A stretch of 64,000 nt of DNA, taken from positions 186,001-250,000 of the forward strand of contig NZ_JNYZ01000004.1 of the NCBI RefSeq assembly GCF_000717335.1. The letters run 5' to 3'. Under the pieces are notes generated by a model. The model did no database searches, was not told the origin of the DNA, and saw nothing but the letters and a program-made list of their open reading frames with translations. Within the stretch, counting starts at the first letter, position 1, and each line of letters starts with the position of its first letter. Of the stretch, positions 53,419 through 61,589 are shown in pieces. Origin of the DNA: Amycolatopsis jejuensis (GTDB taxonomy: Bacteria; Actinomycetota; Actinomycetes; Mycobacteriales; Pseudonocardiaceae). The position numbers and the translations under genes are program-made.

Positions 53419-54344
53419 ACGACGTCATCCGGGATCTGCAGGAATCTGTGCGGGCGGTGTGTGCGCGGCACGGTTCGGGTCCACTGTGGACAGAACTGGA
53501 GGGCATCGGCGTGACCACCTTGTCGGTGCCGGAGGAGTATGGCGGGAGCGGCGGTGATGTTGCTACGGCGGTTGCGGTTCTGGAAGTACTCGGGTCGGCG
53601 CCGGTGCCGCTTGCCGAAACGGCCTTGCTCGCCGGGTGGTTGCTGGCGTCGGTTGGGCTCGATGTCCCGCGCGGGCCGATGACGGCTGCGATTGGCGAGC
53701 CGGGTGTCGTCCGCCGGGTGCCGTGGGCGCGCAGTGTGGAACATCTCGTGCTGCTGCGCGGAAATGAGGTCCGGGTGCTGCGTCCGGGAGAATTCTCGGT
53801 GCAGGAACGGGTGAATCTTGCCGGGGAACCGCGGGATGACGTGACGTGCACGGCCGGGGAAGTCCACCGGTTGCCGTTCGATGCCGAGCGGGAATTCCGT
53901 ACCCGGGCCGCGCTGGGCCGGGCCGCGTTGATCGCCGGTGCCGCGCGGGAAGCGTTGGAGCTGTCCATTGCGTACGCCGGTGAGCGGGAACAGTTCGGCC
54001 GTCCGATCGGGAAATTCCAGGCGGTACAACATCATCTGGCCGCGATGGCCGGTGAGGTGCTGCTGACCAAGGTCGCGGTGGAGGCTGCGGCGCGTACCCT
54101 GGACGAGGTCGCGGTTGCGGCGGCCAAGACTGTCGCGAGCCAGGCGGCCGGGGTCGTCGCGTCGCTGGCGCACCAGATCCACGGGGCTCTTGGCTATACG
54201 GAGGAACACCGGTTGCGGCACAGCACCACGCGGCTGTGGGCGTGGCGGGACGAGGCCGGAAACGAGGCGGCCTGGTCTTCGGTGATGGACGAACACGTGC
54301 AGGGCGGTGCGCTGTGGCCGCTGCTCACCGGAGGAGGGGCGTGA
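53415..54344 (+). CDS. Acyl-CoA dehydrogenase-like protein, shortened partner subunit
   Basis: A 309-aa protein, 60 to 80 residues shorter than a full acyl-CoA dehydrogenase. VTTLSVPEEYGGSGGDVATAVAVLEVLG and the C-terminal helices (YAGEREQFGRPIGKFQAVQHHLA, IHGALGYTEEHRLRHSTTRLW) are recognisable, but the middle beta domain is reduced and no catalytic glutamate is found. It should form a heteromer with the preceding subunit, sharing its FAD site. It is coupled at both ends: four-base overlap upstream, and the next start shares a base with its stop. Confidence 0.88.
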   Translation: MNDVIRDLQESVRAVCARHGSGPLWTELEGIGVTTLSVPEEYGGSGGDVATAVAVLEVLGSAPVPLAETALLAGWLLASVGLDVPRGPMTAAIGEPGVVRRVPWARSVEHLVLLRGNEVRVLRPGEFSVQERVNLAGEPRDDVTCTAGEVHRLPFDAEREFRTRAALGRAALIAGAAREALELSIAYAGEREQFGRPIGKFQAVQHHLAAMAGEVLLTKVAVEAAARTLDEVAVAAAKTVASQAAGVVASLAHQIHGALGYTEEHRLRHSTTRLWAWRDEAGNEAAWSSVMDEHVQGGALWPLLTGGGA

Positions 54345-55102
54345 TGAAGGTACTGTTCGAAAGCAGCGACGGCGTCGCGGTGATCACCATCAACCGGCCG
54401 TCGCAGCGCAACGCCGTCGACCTCGAGGTGGCGTCAGGGATCGCTGCTGCGGTTGACGAATTCGACGCGCGAGCTGACCTCACCGTCGCAATCCTGACCG
54501 GCGCGGGCGGTACGTTCTGCGCCGGACTGGACCTGAAAGCCTTCACCCGCGGCGAAATCCCGGTCCTGCCGGACCGCGGTTTCGGCGGTTTGACCGAACG
54601 TCCGCCGCGGAAACCGCTGATCGCCGCGGTAGAAGGCTGGGCAGTCGCGGGCGGGTTCGAACTCGCGCTGTCGGCCGACCTGATCGTCGCCGCGCGCGAC
54701 GCGAAGTTCGGCCTGCCGGAGGTGAAACGCGGCCTGGTCGCGGGCGCGGGTGGTTTGCTGCGGCTGCCGAAGGTGCTGCCGTACCAGCTGGCCATGGAAC
54801 TCGCCCTGACCGGCGACCCGCTCCCGGCCGAAACCGCACACCGCCATGGGGTGGTGAACGCCCTGACCGAACCGGGCGAGGCACTGGCCGGAGCCCGCAC
54901 GTTGGCGGCGCGGGTGGCTGCCAACGGCCCGCTCGCGGTGGTGGCCAGCAAGCGGCTGGTGGGGATGTCCGTGGGGTACACGAGCGCGGAAGCGTTTGCG
55001 GCACAGGAGGAAGTGGTGGGGCCGGTGCTGTCTTCTGCCGACGCTTTGGAAGGTGCGCGCGCGTTTGCGGAGAAGCGGGCTCCACAGTGGAGTGGCGCAT
55101 AA
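54344..55102 (+). CDS. Enoyl-CoA hydratase (both catalytic glutamates present)
   Basis: A 252-aa crotonase. The oxyanion-hole segments AILTGAGGTFCAGLDLKAF and EGWAVAGGFELALSADLIV are typical; the first catalytic glutamate is in GGFELAL and the second in FGLPEVKRGLVAGAGG. It is the only one of the four crotonases in this window that keeps both, so it is the best candidate for the true 2-enoyl-CoA hydratase of the rightward operon. It is the operon's last gene. Its final codons form the first unit of a degenerate triple repeat that runs into the terminator. Confidence 0.92.
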   Translation: MKVLFESSDGVAVITINRPSQRNAVDLEVASGIAAAVDEFDARADLTVAILTGAGGTFCAGLDLKAFTRGEIPVLPDRGFGGLTERPPRKPLIAAVEGWAVAGGFELALSADLIVAARDAKFGLPEVKRGLVAGAGGLLRLPKVLPYQLAMELALTGDPLPAETAHRHGVVNALTEPGEALAGARTLAARVAANGPLAVVASKRLVGMSVGYTSAEAFAAQEEVVGPVLSSADALEGARAFAEKRAPQWSGA

Positions 55103-55206
55103 TCGGGACTTTCGCGGAGAAGCGTGCCCCATGCTGGACTCGCGCATAGCCGGGGCGCGCTTTCGCGGGGAGCCGCGCTCCACAGCCGACTACCGCGTAA
55201 CCTGGG
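55064..55206 (+). repeat. Three degenerate tandem copies of a 46-51 bp unit
   Basis: Units begin at 55064, 55110 and 55161, each with TTTxGCGGxGAxGCG..CTCCACAG..GCGCATAA-like sequence. The first encodes the last residues of the crotonase; the other two are non-coding copies behind the stop. Confidence 0.7.
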
Positions 55207-55233
55207 GCGCCCTCCACCGTGGAAGGCGCCCCA
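55203..55233. terminator. Hairpin between convergent operons
   Basis: TGGGGCGCC (55203-55211) pairs with GGCGCCCCA (55225-55233), and inner TCCAC with GTGGA, giving a nearly perfect 14-bp stem with a one-base loop. There is no T-run, but actinobacterial terminators often lack it. Serves the crotonase operon (plus) and the ABC operon (minus). Confidence 0.7.
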
Positions 55234-55240
55234 GCGCGCG

Positions 55241-56242
55241 TCAGCCCTTGGCCTTCCGCCTCCGTCGCGAGCTCAGCACCGCCGCACTCACTGCCACCAG
55301 CAAGGCCAGCCCGTTGAACAGGTCCGTCACCCACAGGTTCGTCCCCATCAACTGCAGCCCCTTCACCCCCGTCGCCAGGAGGACCAGCGCCACCACCGTG
55401 CCCCACACGTTGAACCGGCCCGGTTTGATCTGCGTCGTCGCGAGGAAGCACGCCGCGAAGCTCGGCAGCAGGTAAGCCGGGCCGAGGGTCGGCGCGACGC
55501 TGCCCGTCTTCGCCGTCACGAGCACCCCCGCGATCGACGCCAGCAAGCCCGTCGCGATGAGGGACCCCGCCACGTACCGGCCGGTCCGGACGCCCGCCAG
55601 CCGCGACGCGTCCAGGTTCGCCCCCACCGCGAACGTGCGGCGACCGGCTGGGGTGTGTTCCAGGACGTACCAGACCAGCACGCTCAGCACCACCGCGTAC
55701 CCGGCGACAATCGGGAACCCGAGTACCTCGTGGTTCGCGACCTCCTGGAACCCCGCCGGTACCGGGCCGACGAACTGGTAGTTCGAGAACAGCCCGGTGA
55801 GCGCGAGCAGGACCGAGCTCATCCCGAGGGTCGCAATGAGACTGTCGATCCCGATCACCACCACCAGTACCGCGTTCACCACCCCGATCAGCACGCCGAG
55901 CAGCAGCGTGATCAGCACCGCGAGCAGCGGGTTCATCTGCTGGTTGGCCATCAGCACACTGCAGACCACCGCGCTCATGCCGAGGTTCTGCGCCGCGGAC
56001 AGGTCGAACTGCCCGGCGGCGAGGGTGATCAGCAGGCCCAGCGCGAGGATCAGGGTGATCGACTGGTCGCCGACGATGCTGGTGACCGTCGCGGTGGTGG
56101 GGAACGTCCGCGGCAGCCGGAGCGAGAAGAAGACGATGAACAGGAGCAGGAACAGCACGCCGCTGTACGGGGCGAGCCGGATCCGGCTGCCGCCTCGCCT
56201 GGTGCCGGTGGCGAGGGTCTGGGTTTCGGCGGTCACGCGCAT
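55241..56242 (-). CDS. ABC transporter permease, CUT2 (RbsC-like)
   Basis: A 333-aa inner-membrane permease of the BPD_transp_2 family. LAAGQFDLSAAQNLGMSAVV, SLIATLGMSSVLLALTGLFS and GANLDASRLAGVRTGRYVAG are the conserved segments; the C-terminus ends in a basic tail RRRRKAKG. It closes the second CUT2 importer operon (binding protein 58889, ATPase 57756, permease) and overlaps the ATPase gene by ten bases. It is clearly diverged from the permease at 32763, so the two importers are not a recent duplication. Confidence 0.9.
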   Translation of the reverse strand: MRVTAETQTLATGTRRGGSRIRLAPYSGVLFLLLFIVFFSLRLPRTFPTTATVTSIVGDQSITLILALGLLITLAAGQFDLSAAQNLGMSAVVCSVLMANQQMNPLLAVLITLLLGVLIGVVNAVLVVVIGIDSLIATLGMSSVLLALTGLFSNYQFVGPVPAGFQEVANHEVLGFPIVAGYAVVLSVLVWYVLEHTPAGRRTFAVGANLDASRLAGVRTGRYVAGSLIATGLLASIAGVLVTAKTGSVAPTLGPAYLLPSFAACFLATTQIKPGRFNVWGTVVALVLLATGVKGLQLMGTNLWVTDLFNGLALLVAVSAAVLSSRRRRKAKG

Positions 56243-57756
56243 TCACCCCTTCCGGGGTCGTCGGAGTCACGGATGGTTTCGCTGACGATCCGGGCGACCG
56301 AAAGCTCGCCCTTCGCCAGCACGCTGCGGATCGTGCCGTCGCGCAGAATCGCGACGCGGTCGCAGACGGCGCACAGCTCCTCGGCGTCCGACGACGACAG
56401 CACCACTGCCCGTCCCTCGGCGGCGATTCCGGCCAGCGCTTCGTAAATCGACGCCTTCGCCCCCGCGTCGACGCCACTGGTCGGCTCGTCGAGCAGCAGC
56501 ACCTGCGCGTCCATGCGCAGCCACCTGGCCAGCACGAGCTTCTGCTGGTTACCACCGCTGAGCAGCGACAACTGCCGTCCCGGATCGTGCGGGACGACAC
56601 CGAGGCGGTCCAGCCACGGGTGGACCTCGCGTCGTTCGAGCCGTGGTCCGAGCCATCGCGCTTTACCGCGAGAGGGCAGCCGCGGGAGGGTGACGTTCTC
56701 GCCGCAGGTCCACTGCTGGATCGTCGACAGCCGCTTGCGGTCAGCCGGGGCGTACGCGATTCCGGCGGCAATCGCGAGGTCCGGCCGGTCCGCCGGAACC
56801 TCCTGCCCGCCGAGCCGTACCTCGCCGGATTCCCGCGGCCGCGCGCCGAACGCGAGCCCGAGCGCCTGGTCGTAGCCAGACCCGATCAGCCCGCTGACGC
56901 CGACGATCTCCCCGGCACAGACGTCCAGCGAGAAGTCGCGCACCTGCCCGCCGGACAGCCCGGACGCGCTCAGCAGCACCTCCGTCCCCGCCGCCGGGAG
57001 GACCGGTGCGAACTCCGTCGGCGCGCGTCCGATGATCAGCTCGACCAGCTCGTCGGCATCGACGCTGCCAGCCGCGCGGGTGGTGACGCGCCGTCCGTCC
57101 CGCAGCACGGTGACCTGGTCCCCGATCCGGAAGACCTCGGGGAGCCGATGCGTGACGTACAGGATTGCCGCCCCGCGTTCGCACAGCCGCCGCAGCAGGC
57201 CGAACAACTGCTCGACCTGGTGCTGCGGCAGTGCGGCGGTCGGCTCGTCGAGCACCAGCAGCGCCGGGGCGCCGTCGGTCGCCGCGACCGCGCGGACGAT
57301 GGCCAGCATCGTCTGCTCGCCCGGCGTCGCGGCGGAAACGGGCAGCGCCGGGTCGAGGTCCAGGTCGAATTCCGCCAGGAGCTTCCGTGCCGCACGACGC
57401 TCGCGGCGGCCGGAAAGCCACCAGCGGTCGGCGTACCGATGGCCGAGCGCGAGGTTGTCGACGGCGTCGAGTTCCGTTACCAGACCCAGGTCCTGGTGGA
57501 TGAACGCGACGCCGTGCTCGCGAGCCTCGGCGCTGCCGAGGGTGATCGGGGTGCCGTTCAGCTCGGCGGTCGCGCCCGGGTCGGGTGCGTGGTACCCGGC
57601 GAGGATCTTGATCAGCGTCGACTTCCCGGACCCGTTCTGGCCCAGCAGGCAGTGCACCTCACCGGCACGCAGCTCGAGGTCGACGTCGTCCAGCGCTTTC
57701 TGCGCCGGGAACGTCTTCGAGAGCGAGCCGATGTGCAGCACCGTCCTCGCGGTCAT
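56233..57756 (-). CDS. ABC transporter ATP-binding protein, two-domain CUT2 type
   Basis: A 507-aa protein with two nucleotide-binding domains. Domain 1: Walker A GQNGSGKST (about residue 38), signature region ATPGEQTML, Walker B LLVLDEPTAAL and switch His in YVTHRL. Domain 2: degenerate P-loop GVSGLIGSGYDQ, intact signature LSGGNQQKL and Walker B LLLDEPTSGVD. This is the standard RbsA layout with one full composite ATP site; here, unlike the homologue at 33761, the second Walker B keeps its Asp. The stop of the binding-protein gene overlaps the start (ATGA). Confidence 0.92.
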   Translation of the reverse strand: MTARTVLHIGSLSKTFPAQKALDDVDLELRAGEVHCLLGQNGSGKSTLIKILAGYHAPDPGATAELNGTPITLGSAEAREHGVAFIHQDLGLVTELDAVDNLALGHRYADRWWLSGRRERRAARKLLAEFDLDLDPALPVSAATPGEQTMLAIVRAVAATDGAPALLVLDEPTAALPQHQVEQLFGLLRRLCERGAAILYVTHRLPEVFRIGDQVTVLRDGRRVTTRAAGSVDADELVELIIGRAPTEFAPVLPAAGTEVLLSASGLSGGQVRDFSLDVCAGEIVGVSGLIGSGYDQALGLAFGARPRESGEVRLGGQEVPADRPDLAIAAGIAYAPADRKRLSTIQQWTCGENVTLPRLPSRGKARWLGPRLERREVHPWLDRLGVVPHDPGRQLSLLSGGNQQKLVLARWLRMDAQVLLLDEPTSGVDAGAKASIYEALAGIAAEGRAVVLSSSDAEELCAVCDRVAILRDGTIRSVLAKGELSVARIVSETIRDSDDPGRGECA

Positions 57757-58889
57757 CCGACGTGCCAAGCGGTCTGGTACACGCGCTCGTAGTCCGGGGC
57801 TTCGGGCTGGGCGCTGGTCTGGGTCACGTTGCCCTTGACGTAGATCTGCTCCCACCCGGCCTGGTCGACCTTGTCCCCGAGCGGCACGCCCATCATCAGC
57901 CGGGCGAGCTGGTCGAGGCAGCGGTAGCCGGACGATGCCAGCTCAAGCCCCACCGACGCCCACTGCGTACCGTCGTTGATCGCCTTGAGCGCAGCCGGGT
58001 TAGCGGCGCGACTGATGATCTTGACCTTGTTCAGCAGCCCGGCCGCACGCAGCGCGGAGTCGAGCCCGGCGTTGTAGTCGACGACCGCCAGCGCGACGTA
58101 CTTCGTGTCCGGATTCGCCTGCAGGTAGCTGACGATCTGCGACGGCACCGTCTTGCCGATGTTGGCATTCGACACCTCTAGCACGCCGGGCGTACTGCCG
58201 GCGCCCTTCAGGACCCCTTCGTAGGCATCCTTGATCGGACCCCAGACCCCGGCGAACGACGGGTCCCACACGAACACCGAGTTCGCCGGACCGTGCGCAT
58301 CGGCGACCACCGACTGCGCCATCATCCGCCCGCTCATCGCGGTGTCCTTCTCCCCGCCGACGACCGCCTGCACCGGACCGGGCGTCTTGAGCGGGTTCCC
58401 GATCGGCGACAGGGCGACGATTTTGGTACCCGCCTTGGCGATCTTGTTCAGCTGCGTGGCGATCGAGGAGTCGGGAAGGGCGGAAATGTAGGCGAACGCG
58501 TCCGGCGGATTGGCGGCGACCTGGTCCATCGCGGAGAGGAAGCCCTGCGGGGTGCTGTTGGAGTTGAGGGTGGTGAGCTGCCAGCCGAGCGCGCGGGCGG
58601 CACTGGCGGCGCCGTCGGCGAGCGTGGCACACACGGGGAGGGAACAGGTGATGAGCGTCATCGTCTTACCGCGCGGCGGCGCTTGCGGCAACGACGGGAC
58701 GGTTTCGAGCGGCTGCACTTTGCTGTACTTGGCAAAAGCCGCCTCGGCGTCCGCCACGACGGCCTTCTGCGCAGCCGACAGCTCGACGTTGCCGGTGCTC
58801 CCCGCGGCACCCCCACCACACGCGGTGACCAGAACAGAGACAACACTGACGACGATCGCCGCCAGCGGGATTTTGGACATAGTGCGCAT
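57753..58889 (-). CDS. Substrate-binding lipoprotein of CUT2-type ABC importer
   Basis: A 378-aa lipoprotein with lipobox LVTAC (anchor cysteine about residue 24) followed by a Gly/Ser linker. The mature protein is a two-lobed sugar-binding-type (type 1) fold, for example KTMTLITCSLPVCATLADGAAS in lobe 1 and KIISRAANPAALKAINDG in lobe 2. The cysteine pair in TCSLPVC is not typical of ribose binders. The second Met (58880) is an alternative start. Upstream lie 555 bases without a gene, containing tandem repeats and two operator elements (59375, 59395), so this importer is probably coregulated with the beta-oxidation operons. Confidence 0.88.
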   Translation of the reverse strand: MRTMSKIPLAAIVVSVVSVLVTACGGGAAGSTGNVELSAAQKAVVADAEAAFAKYSKVQPLETVPSLPQAPPRGKTMTLITCSLPVCATLADGAASAARALGWQLTTLNSNSTPQGFLSAMDQVAANPPDAFAYISALPDSSIATQLNKIAKAGTKIVALSPIGNPLKTPGPVQAVVGGEKDTAMSGRMMAQSVVADAHGPANSVFVWDPSFAGVWGPIKDAYEGVLKGAGSTPGVLEVSNANIGKTVPSQIVSYLQANPDTKYVALAVVDYNAGLDSALRAAGLLNKVKIISRAANPAALKAINDGTQWASVGLELASSGYRCLDQLARLMMGVPLGDKVDQAGWEQIYVKGNVTQTSAQPEAPDYERVYQTAWHVG

Positions 58890-59123
58890 CGCTTCTCGTT
58901 TCGGGTTGCAGGGGTCAGGGCGCGGGCAGAGCGCGCTGGGGCGCAGTGCTCGGCTTGGCTGGTCGCGGAATCGGCGCGGGCTCGGGAGAAGTAGCGAGCC
59001 CCCGGGTCGGCTCCGGGCCGCCAGGTCAGGGCCGCCAGGTCAGGGCCCGGGTGGCCGGGTTGGGACCGGATCGCCAGGTTGGCTCCGGGTCGCCGGGATG
59101 GGTCTGGCTGGTCGGTGAATCCG

Positions 59124-59262
59124 GCGGAACTCGGCTTGACGGGACATGCGGAACTCGGCTTGGCGGATCCGGCGGAACTGGGCTTACAGATCCGGCGAAA
59201 CCGGGCTGGACGGGACATGCGGAACATGGCTGGACGGGACATGCGGACAGGGCTTTCAGGCC
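59124..59262. repeat. Six degenerate tandem copies of a 24-bp unit
   Basis: Units start at 59124, 59148, 59172 (23 bp), 59195, 59219 and 59243, consensus GCGGAACTSGGCTKGACGGGACAT. Copies differ at a few positions, and the last is incomplete. Confidence 0.85.
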
Positions 59263-59374
59263 GGTCACCCTTGAGCCCGTCCGGGTACCGGCCGAGTGGG
59301 CCGGAGCGCGTCGGGACCGGCGGGCGTCACCTCCGCATCCGGCCGGTACCGGGGGCGACGTCGCCGATTCCAGG

Positions 59375-59412
59375 ACATTCTACTTAGTAGGTTGGCATTC
59401 TACTCAGTAGGT
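59375..59412 (-). promoter_or_regulatory. Tandem operator elements C1 and C2 of the island regulon
   Basis: ACATTCTACTTAGTAGGT (59375-59392) and GCATTCTACTCAGTAGGT (59395-59412), spaced exactly 20 bases, i.e. on nearly the same DNA face. Read leftward each contains TAGAAT, a possible -10 for the importer operon at 58889. Confidence 0.72.
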
Positions 59413-59444
59413 TTCCGTCGGTCAACGGGGTTGCCCCCCAAGAC

Positions 59445-60272
59445 TCAGCGCTCCCAAAGGCCCAGCACGGTACGCAGCACCGAAACCAGCGCGAGGGGCC
59501 GGTCCAGCATCACGTGGTGCCCCGCGTCCGGGATTTCCACGCTCGGCAAACCGGTGTCCACCGCGGAAATCCCGTGTTCCGCCCGCACCACGAGCACCCG
59601 CCCGGACAGCCGGGCAAACGTCGTGTTGTCGAAGTCCTGCCCGGAAAAGATGCGCGGGTCGAACTTCCACGTCCAACCTCCGGCGCAGCGGCGGACCGAC
59701 GTTTCCGCCACCTGGTCCCGGACGTACGGCAGCGCCCACTGCTCCGGCACCGGCCGGAACCGCGCCAACGCCGCCTCCCTCGTCGGGTACACCCGGAGTG
59801 GCGTGCGGGCGCGTGAAGCGTTCGCTGCCTCCTCCTCGGGGGTGAAATCGACCGGGCGGCAGTCGATGGCAATGGTTCCGGCCAGGCGGTCGCCCCAGTG
59901 GAGGGCGGCGCGCAGTGCGACCAGGCCGCCCATGCTGTGTCCGACAACGACGGGACGGCCACCTCCGGCAACATCGACGACCTCGCGCGCCCAGCGGTCG
60001 ATGCTGTACGCGGTCCGCCGGCCACTCGAACCGTGGCCGGAAAGATCGAGGGCTACCACGCGCCGCCGCCCCTCGATCAGCAGTGGCGCAACGTGGTCCC
60101 ACCACTGCGCATGCGCGACTCCGCCATGCACCAGCACGACGTCCGGCGCACCGGCCGGGCCCCAGGAACGGTGATTGATCGCTACTCCGCCGACGGTGGT
60201 CGTGCCCAGCTCCGGCTCCTCGGCCAATGCTTTGACGAACCAGTCCGGCGGAGGGGACTGTGCATTCTCCAC
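59445..60272 (-). CDS. Alpha/beta hydrolase, leaderless gene
   Basis: A 275-aa alpha/beta hydrolase. The oxyanion segment VLVHGGVAHAQWWD, the nucleophile elbow VVGHSMGGLVALRAA (Ser about residue 115) and the terminal DAGHHVMLDRP (catalytic His) define a complete triad enzyme. An esterase, lactonase or thioesterase role would fit its divergent partners, an ACAD10/11-like dehydrogenase and kinase; a lactonase would produce the hydroxy acid they handle. The GTG start lies six bases after the -10 hexamer TAGTAT in operator element D, and no ribosome site is present, so the mRNA is probably leaderless. Confidence 0.9.
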   Translation of the reverse strand: MENAQSPPPDWFVKALAEEPELGTTTVGGVAINHRSWGPAGAPDVVLVHGGVAHAQWWDHVAPLLIEGRRRVVALDLSGHGSSGRRTAYSIDRWAREVVDVAGGGRPVVVGHSMGGLVALRAALHWGDRLAGTIAIDCRPVDFTPEEEAANASRARTPLRVYPTREAALARFRPVPEQWALPYVRDQVAETSVRRCAGGWTWKFDPRIFSGQDFDNTTFARLSGRVLVVRAEHGISAVDTGLPSVEIPDAGHHVMLDRPLALVSVLRTVLGLWER

Positions 60273-60276
60273 CGTG

Positions 60277-60294
60277 ACATACTACTACGTAGGT
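60277..60294. promoter_or_regulatory. Operator/promoter element D of the island regulon
   Basis: ACATACTACTACGTAGGT between the divergent hydrolase and dehydrogenase genes. Leftward it contains TAGTAT ending six bases before the hydrolase GTG; rightward TAGGTT (60290-60295) is a possible -10 with a 30-base leader to the dehydrogenase. Confidence 0.8.
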
Positions 60295-60331
60295 TGTACT
60301 GTCATCCGGACCGAGCGACCGCGGAGGCCCC

Positions 60332-61573
60332 ATGATCGACTTTTCCTTTCCCCCGGAACTGCAGGAGTTACGCGCGCAGGTCGCGGCTTTCGTCGACGGC
60401 ACCGTGCTGCCCGCCGAACAGCAACTGGGGAAACGGCCGTACTGGGACCTGGTCGCGGAACTGCAGCCGAAAGCCCGCGCGGCCGGGTTGTGGTGCCCGT
60501 TCATCCCGAAAGAACACGGCGGAATGGGACTGGGGCACCTCGGCAATGCGCTCGTGCAGATCGAGGTCGGCCGTTCGTTTTCCGGCCTCGGTGGATGGGC
60601 GCTGAACTGCATGTCCCCTACCGACGCGACGATGTTGACCATTCTCGAACACGGCACGCCGGATCAGCACGAACGGTTCCTGCGCCCGCTGGTCGACGGG
60701 CAGCGGCGGGTGTGTTTTTCGATGACCGAAAAGAACGTCGCCGGGGCGAACGCGACCGGCATGGAGACCACTGCCGTACTGGAGAACGATACCTGGATCC
60801 TCAACGGGGAGAAGTGGTTCAGCAGCGGGGCGACTACGTCGAACGTCGCAATGATCATTGCCAAAAGTGACCCGGATGCACCCCGGCATCGGCAATATTC
60901 GGCATTTCTGGTGGACCTGCCGAACCCCGGGTACCGGATCATCCGCGACATTCCGGTGCTCGCCGACATCGGGGTTCGCCGGTTCGGCGACGAAACCGTG
61001 CACGGACATGCCGAAGTCCGGATCGAACAGCTGGAAATTCCGGCCGAAAACCTGGTCGGTGCGCGCGGGGACGGATTCGTCGTCGCGCAGCATCGGCTCG
61101 GTTACGGGCGGTTGCGGCACGGGATGCGGTCGATCGCCAAGGCGCAAGCGGCGCTCGATCTGGCGGCCAAACGCTGCGTCGACCGCAGTGCATTCGGGCG
61201 GCGGCTGGGTGATCTGCAAGGCGTCCAATGGCAGCTCGCCGATTGTGCGCGCGACCTTTATCTGGCCAGACTTCTGGTACTGCACATCGCGTACAAACTC
61301 GAAGCAGGCGAAGACATCTCGGCCGAGAACGGGATTGCCAAGGTCTTCATCGCCGACATGCTGAGCAGCGTGATCGATCGTGCGCTGCAATTGCACGGCT
61401 CCCTCGGCTATTCCCTCGACCTGCCGCTCGCGCACTGGTACGCCGAAGCCCGCGGCCACCATTTCATCGACGGCCCGGACGAGGTCCACCGCTGGAAAAC
61501 CGGCCGTCGCGTCCTCGCCGAGTACGAGCGCAGCGGTACCACCGCCCGCGCCGCCGGTGGCGACCTCTTCTGA
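60332..61573 (+). CDS. Acyl-CoA dehydrogenase, ACAD10/11-like
   Basis: A 413-aa dehydrogenase-fold flavoprotein. FSMTEKNVAGANATGMETTA and WILNGEKWFSSGATTS are the FAD region. The C-terminal HFIDGPDEVHRWKTGR replaces the usual catalytic EGTxE motif and is the signature of the ACAD10/ACAD11 group. In that group the dehydrogenase domain works with an aminoglycoside-phosphotransferase-type kinase on 4-hydroxyacyl-CoA: the hydroxyl is phosphorylated and phosphate is then eliminated. The bacterial levulinate pathway has the same pair as separate genes. Here the kinase gene follows 16 bases downstream. A GGAGG ribosome site sets the start. Confidence 0.92.
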   Translation: MIDFSFPPELQELRAQVAAFVDGTVLPAEQQLGKRPYWDLVAELQPKARAAGLWCPFIPKEHGGMGLGHLGNALVQIEVGRSFSGLGGWALNCMSPTDATMLTILEHGTPDQHERFLRPLVDGQRRVCFSMTEKNVAGANATGMETTAVLENDTWILNGEKWFSSGATTSNVAMIIAKSDPDAPRHRQYSAFLVDLPNPGYRIIRDIPVLADIGVRRFGDETVHGHAEVRIEQLEIPAENLVGARGDGFVVAQHRLGYGRLRHGMRSIAKAQAALDLAAKRCVDRSAFGRRLGDLQGVQWQLADCARDLYLARLLVLHIAYKLEAGEDISAENGIAKVFIADMLSSVIDRALQLHGSLGYSLDLPLAHWYAEARGHHFIDGPDEVHRWKTGRRVLAEYERSGTTARAAGGDLF

Positions 61574-61589
61574 GCGAACGGAGAAACCC

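Larger units (their letters stand above)
58890..59444. other. Long intergenic region upstream of the second importer operon
   Basis: No gene is supported. It contains GC-rich degenerate repeats (GGTCAGGGCCGCCA-type at about 59024-59060, then the six-unit array 59124-59262) and the tandem operators at 59375-59412. If transcription starts at those operators the importer mRNA has a 5' leader of roughly 480 bases. Confidence 0.6.

Noticed and set aside
58658..59242. Minus-strand frame across the 24-bp repeats that could encode a Pro/Ser-rich protein
   Set aside because: It arises from the tandem repeats, overlaps the lipoprotein gene in another frame and has no ribosome site or family.
59124..59262. 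CRISPR array
   Set aside because: Units are adjacent 23-24 bp degenerate repeats with no unique spacers and no cas genes.
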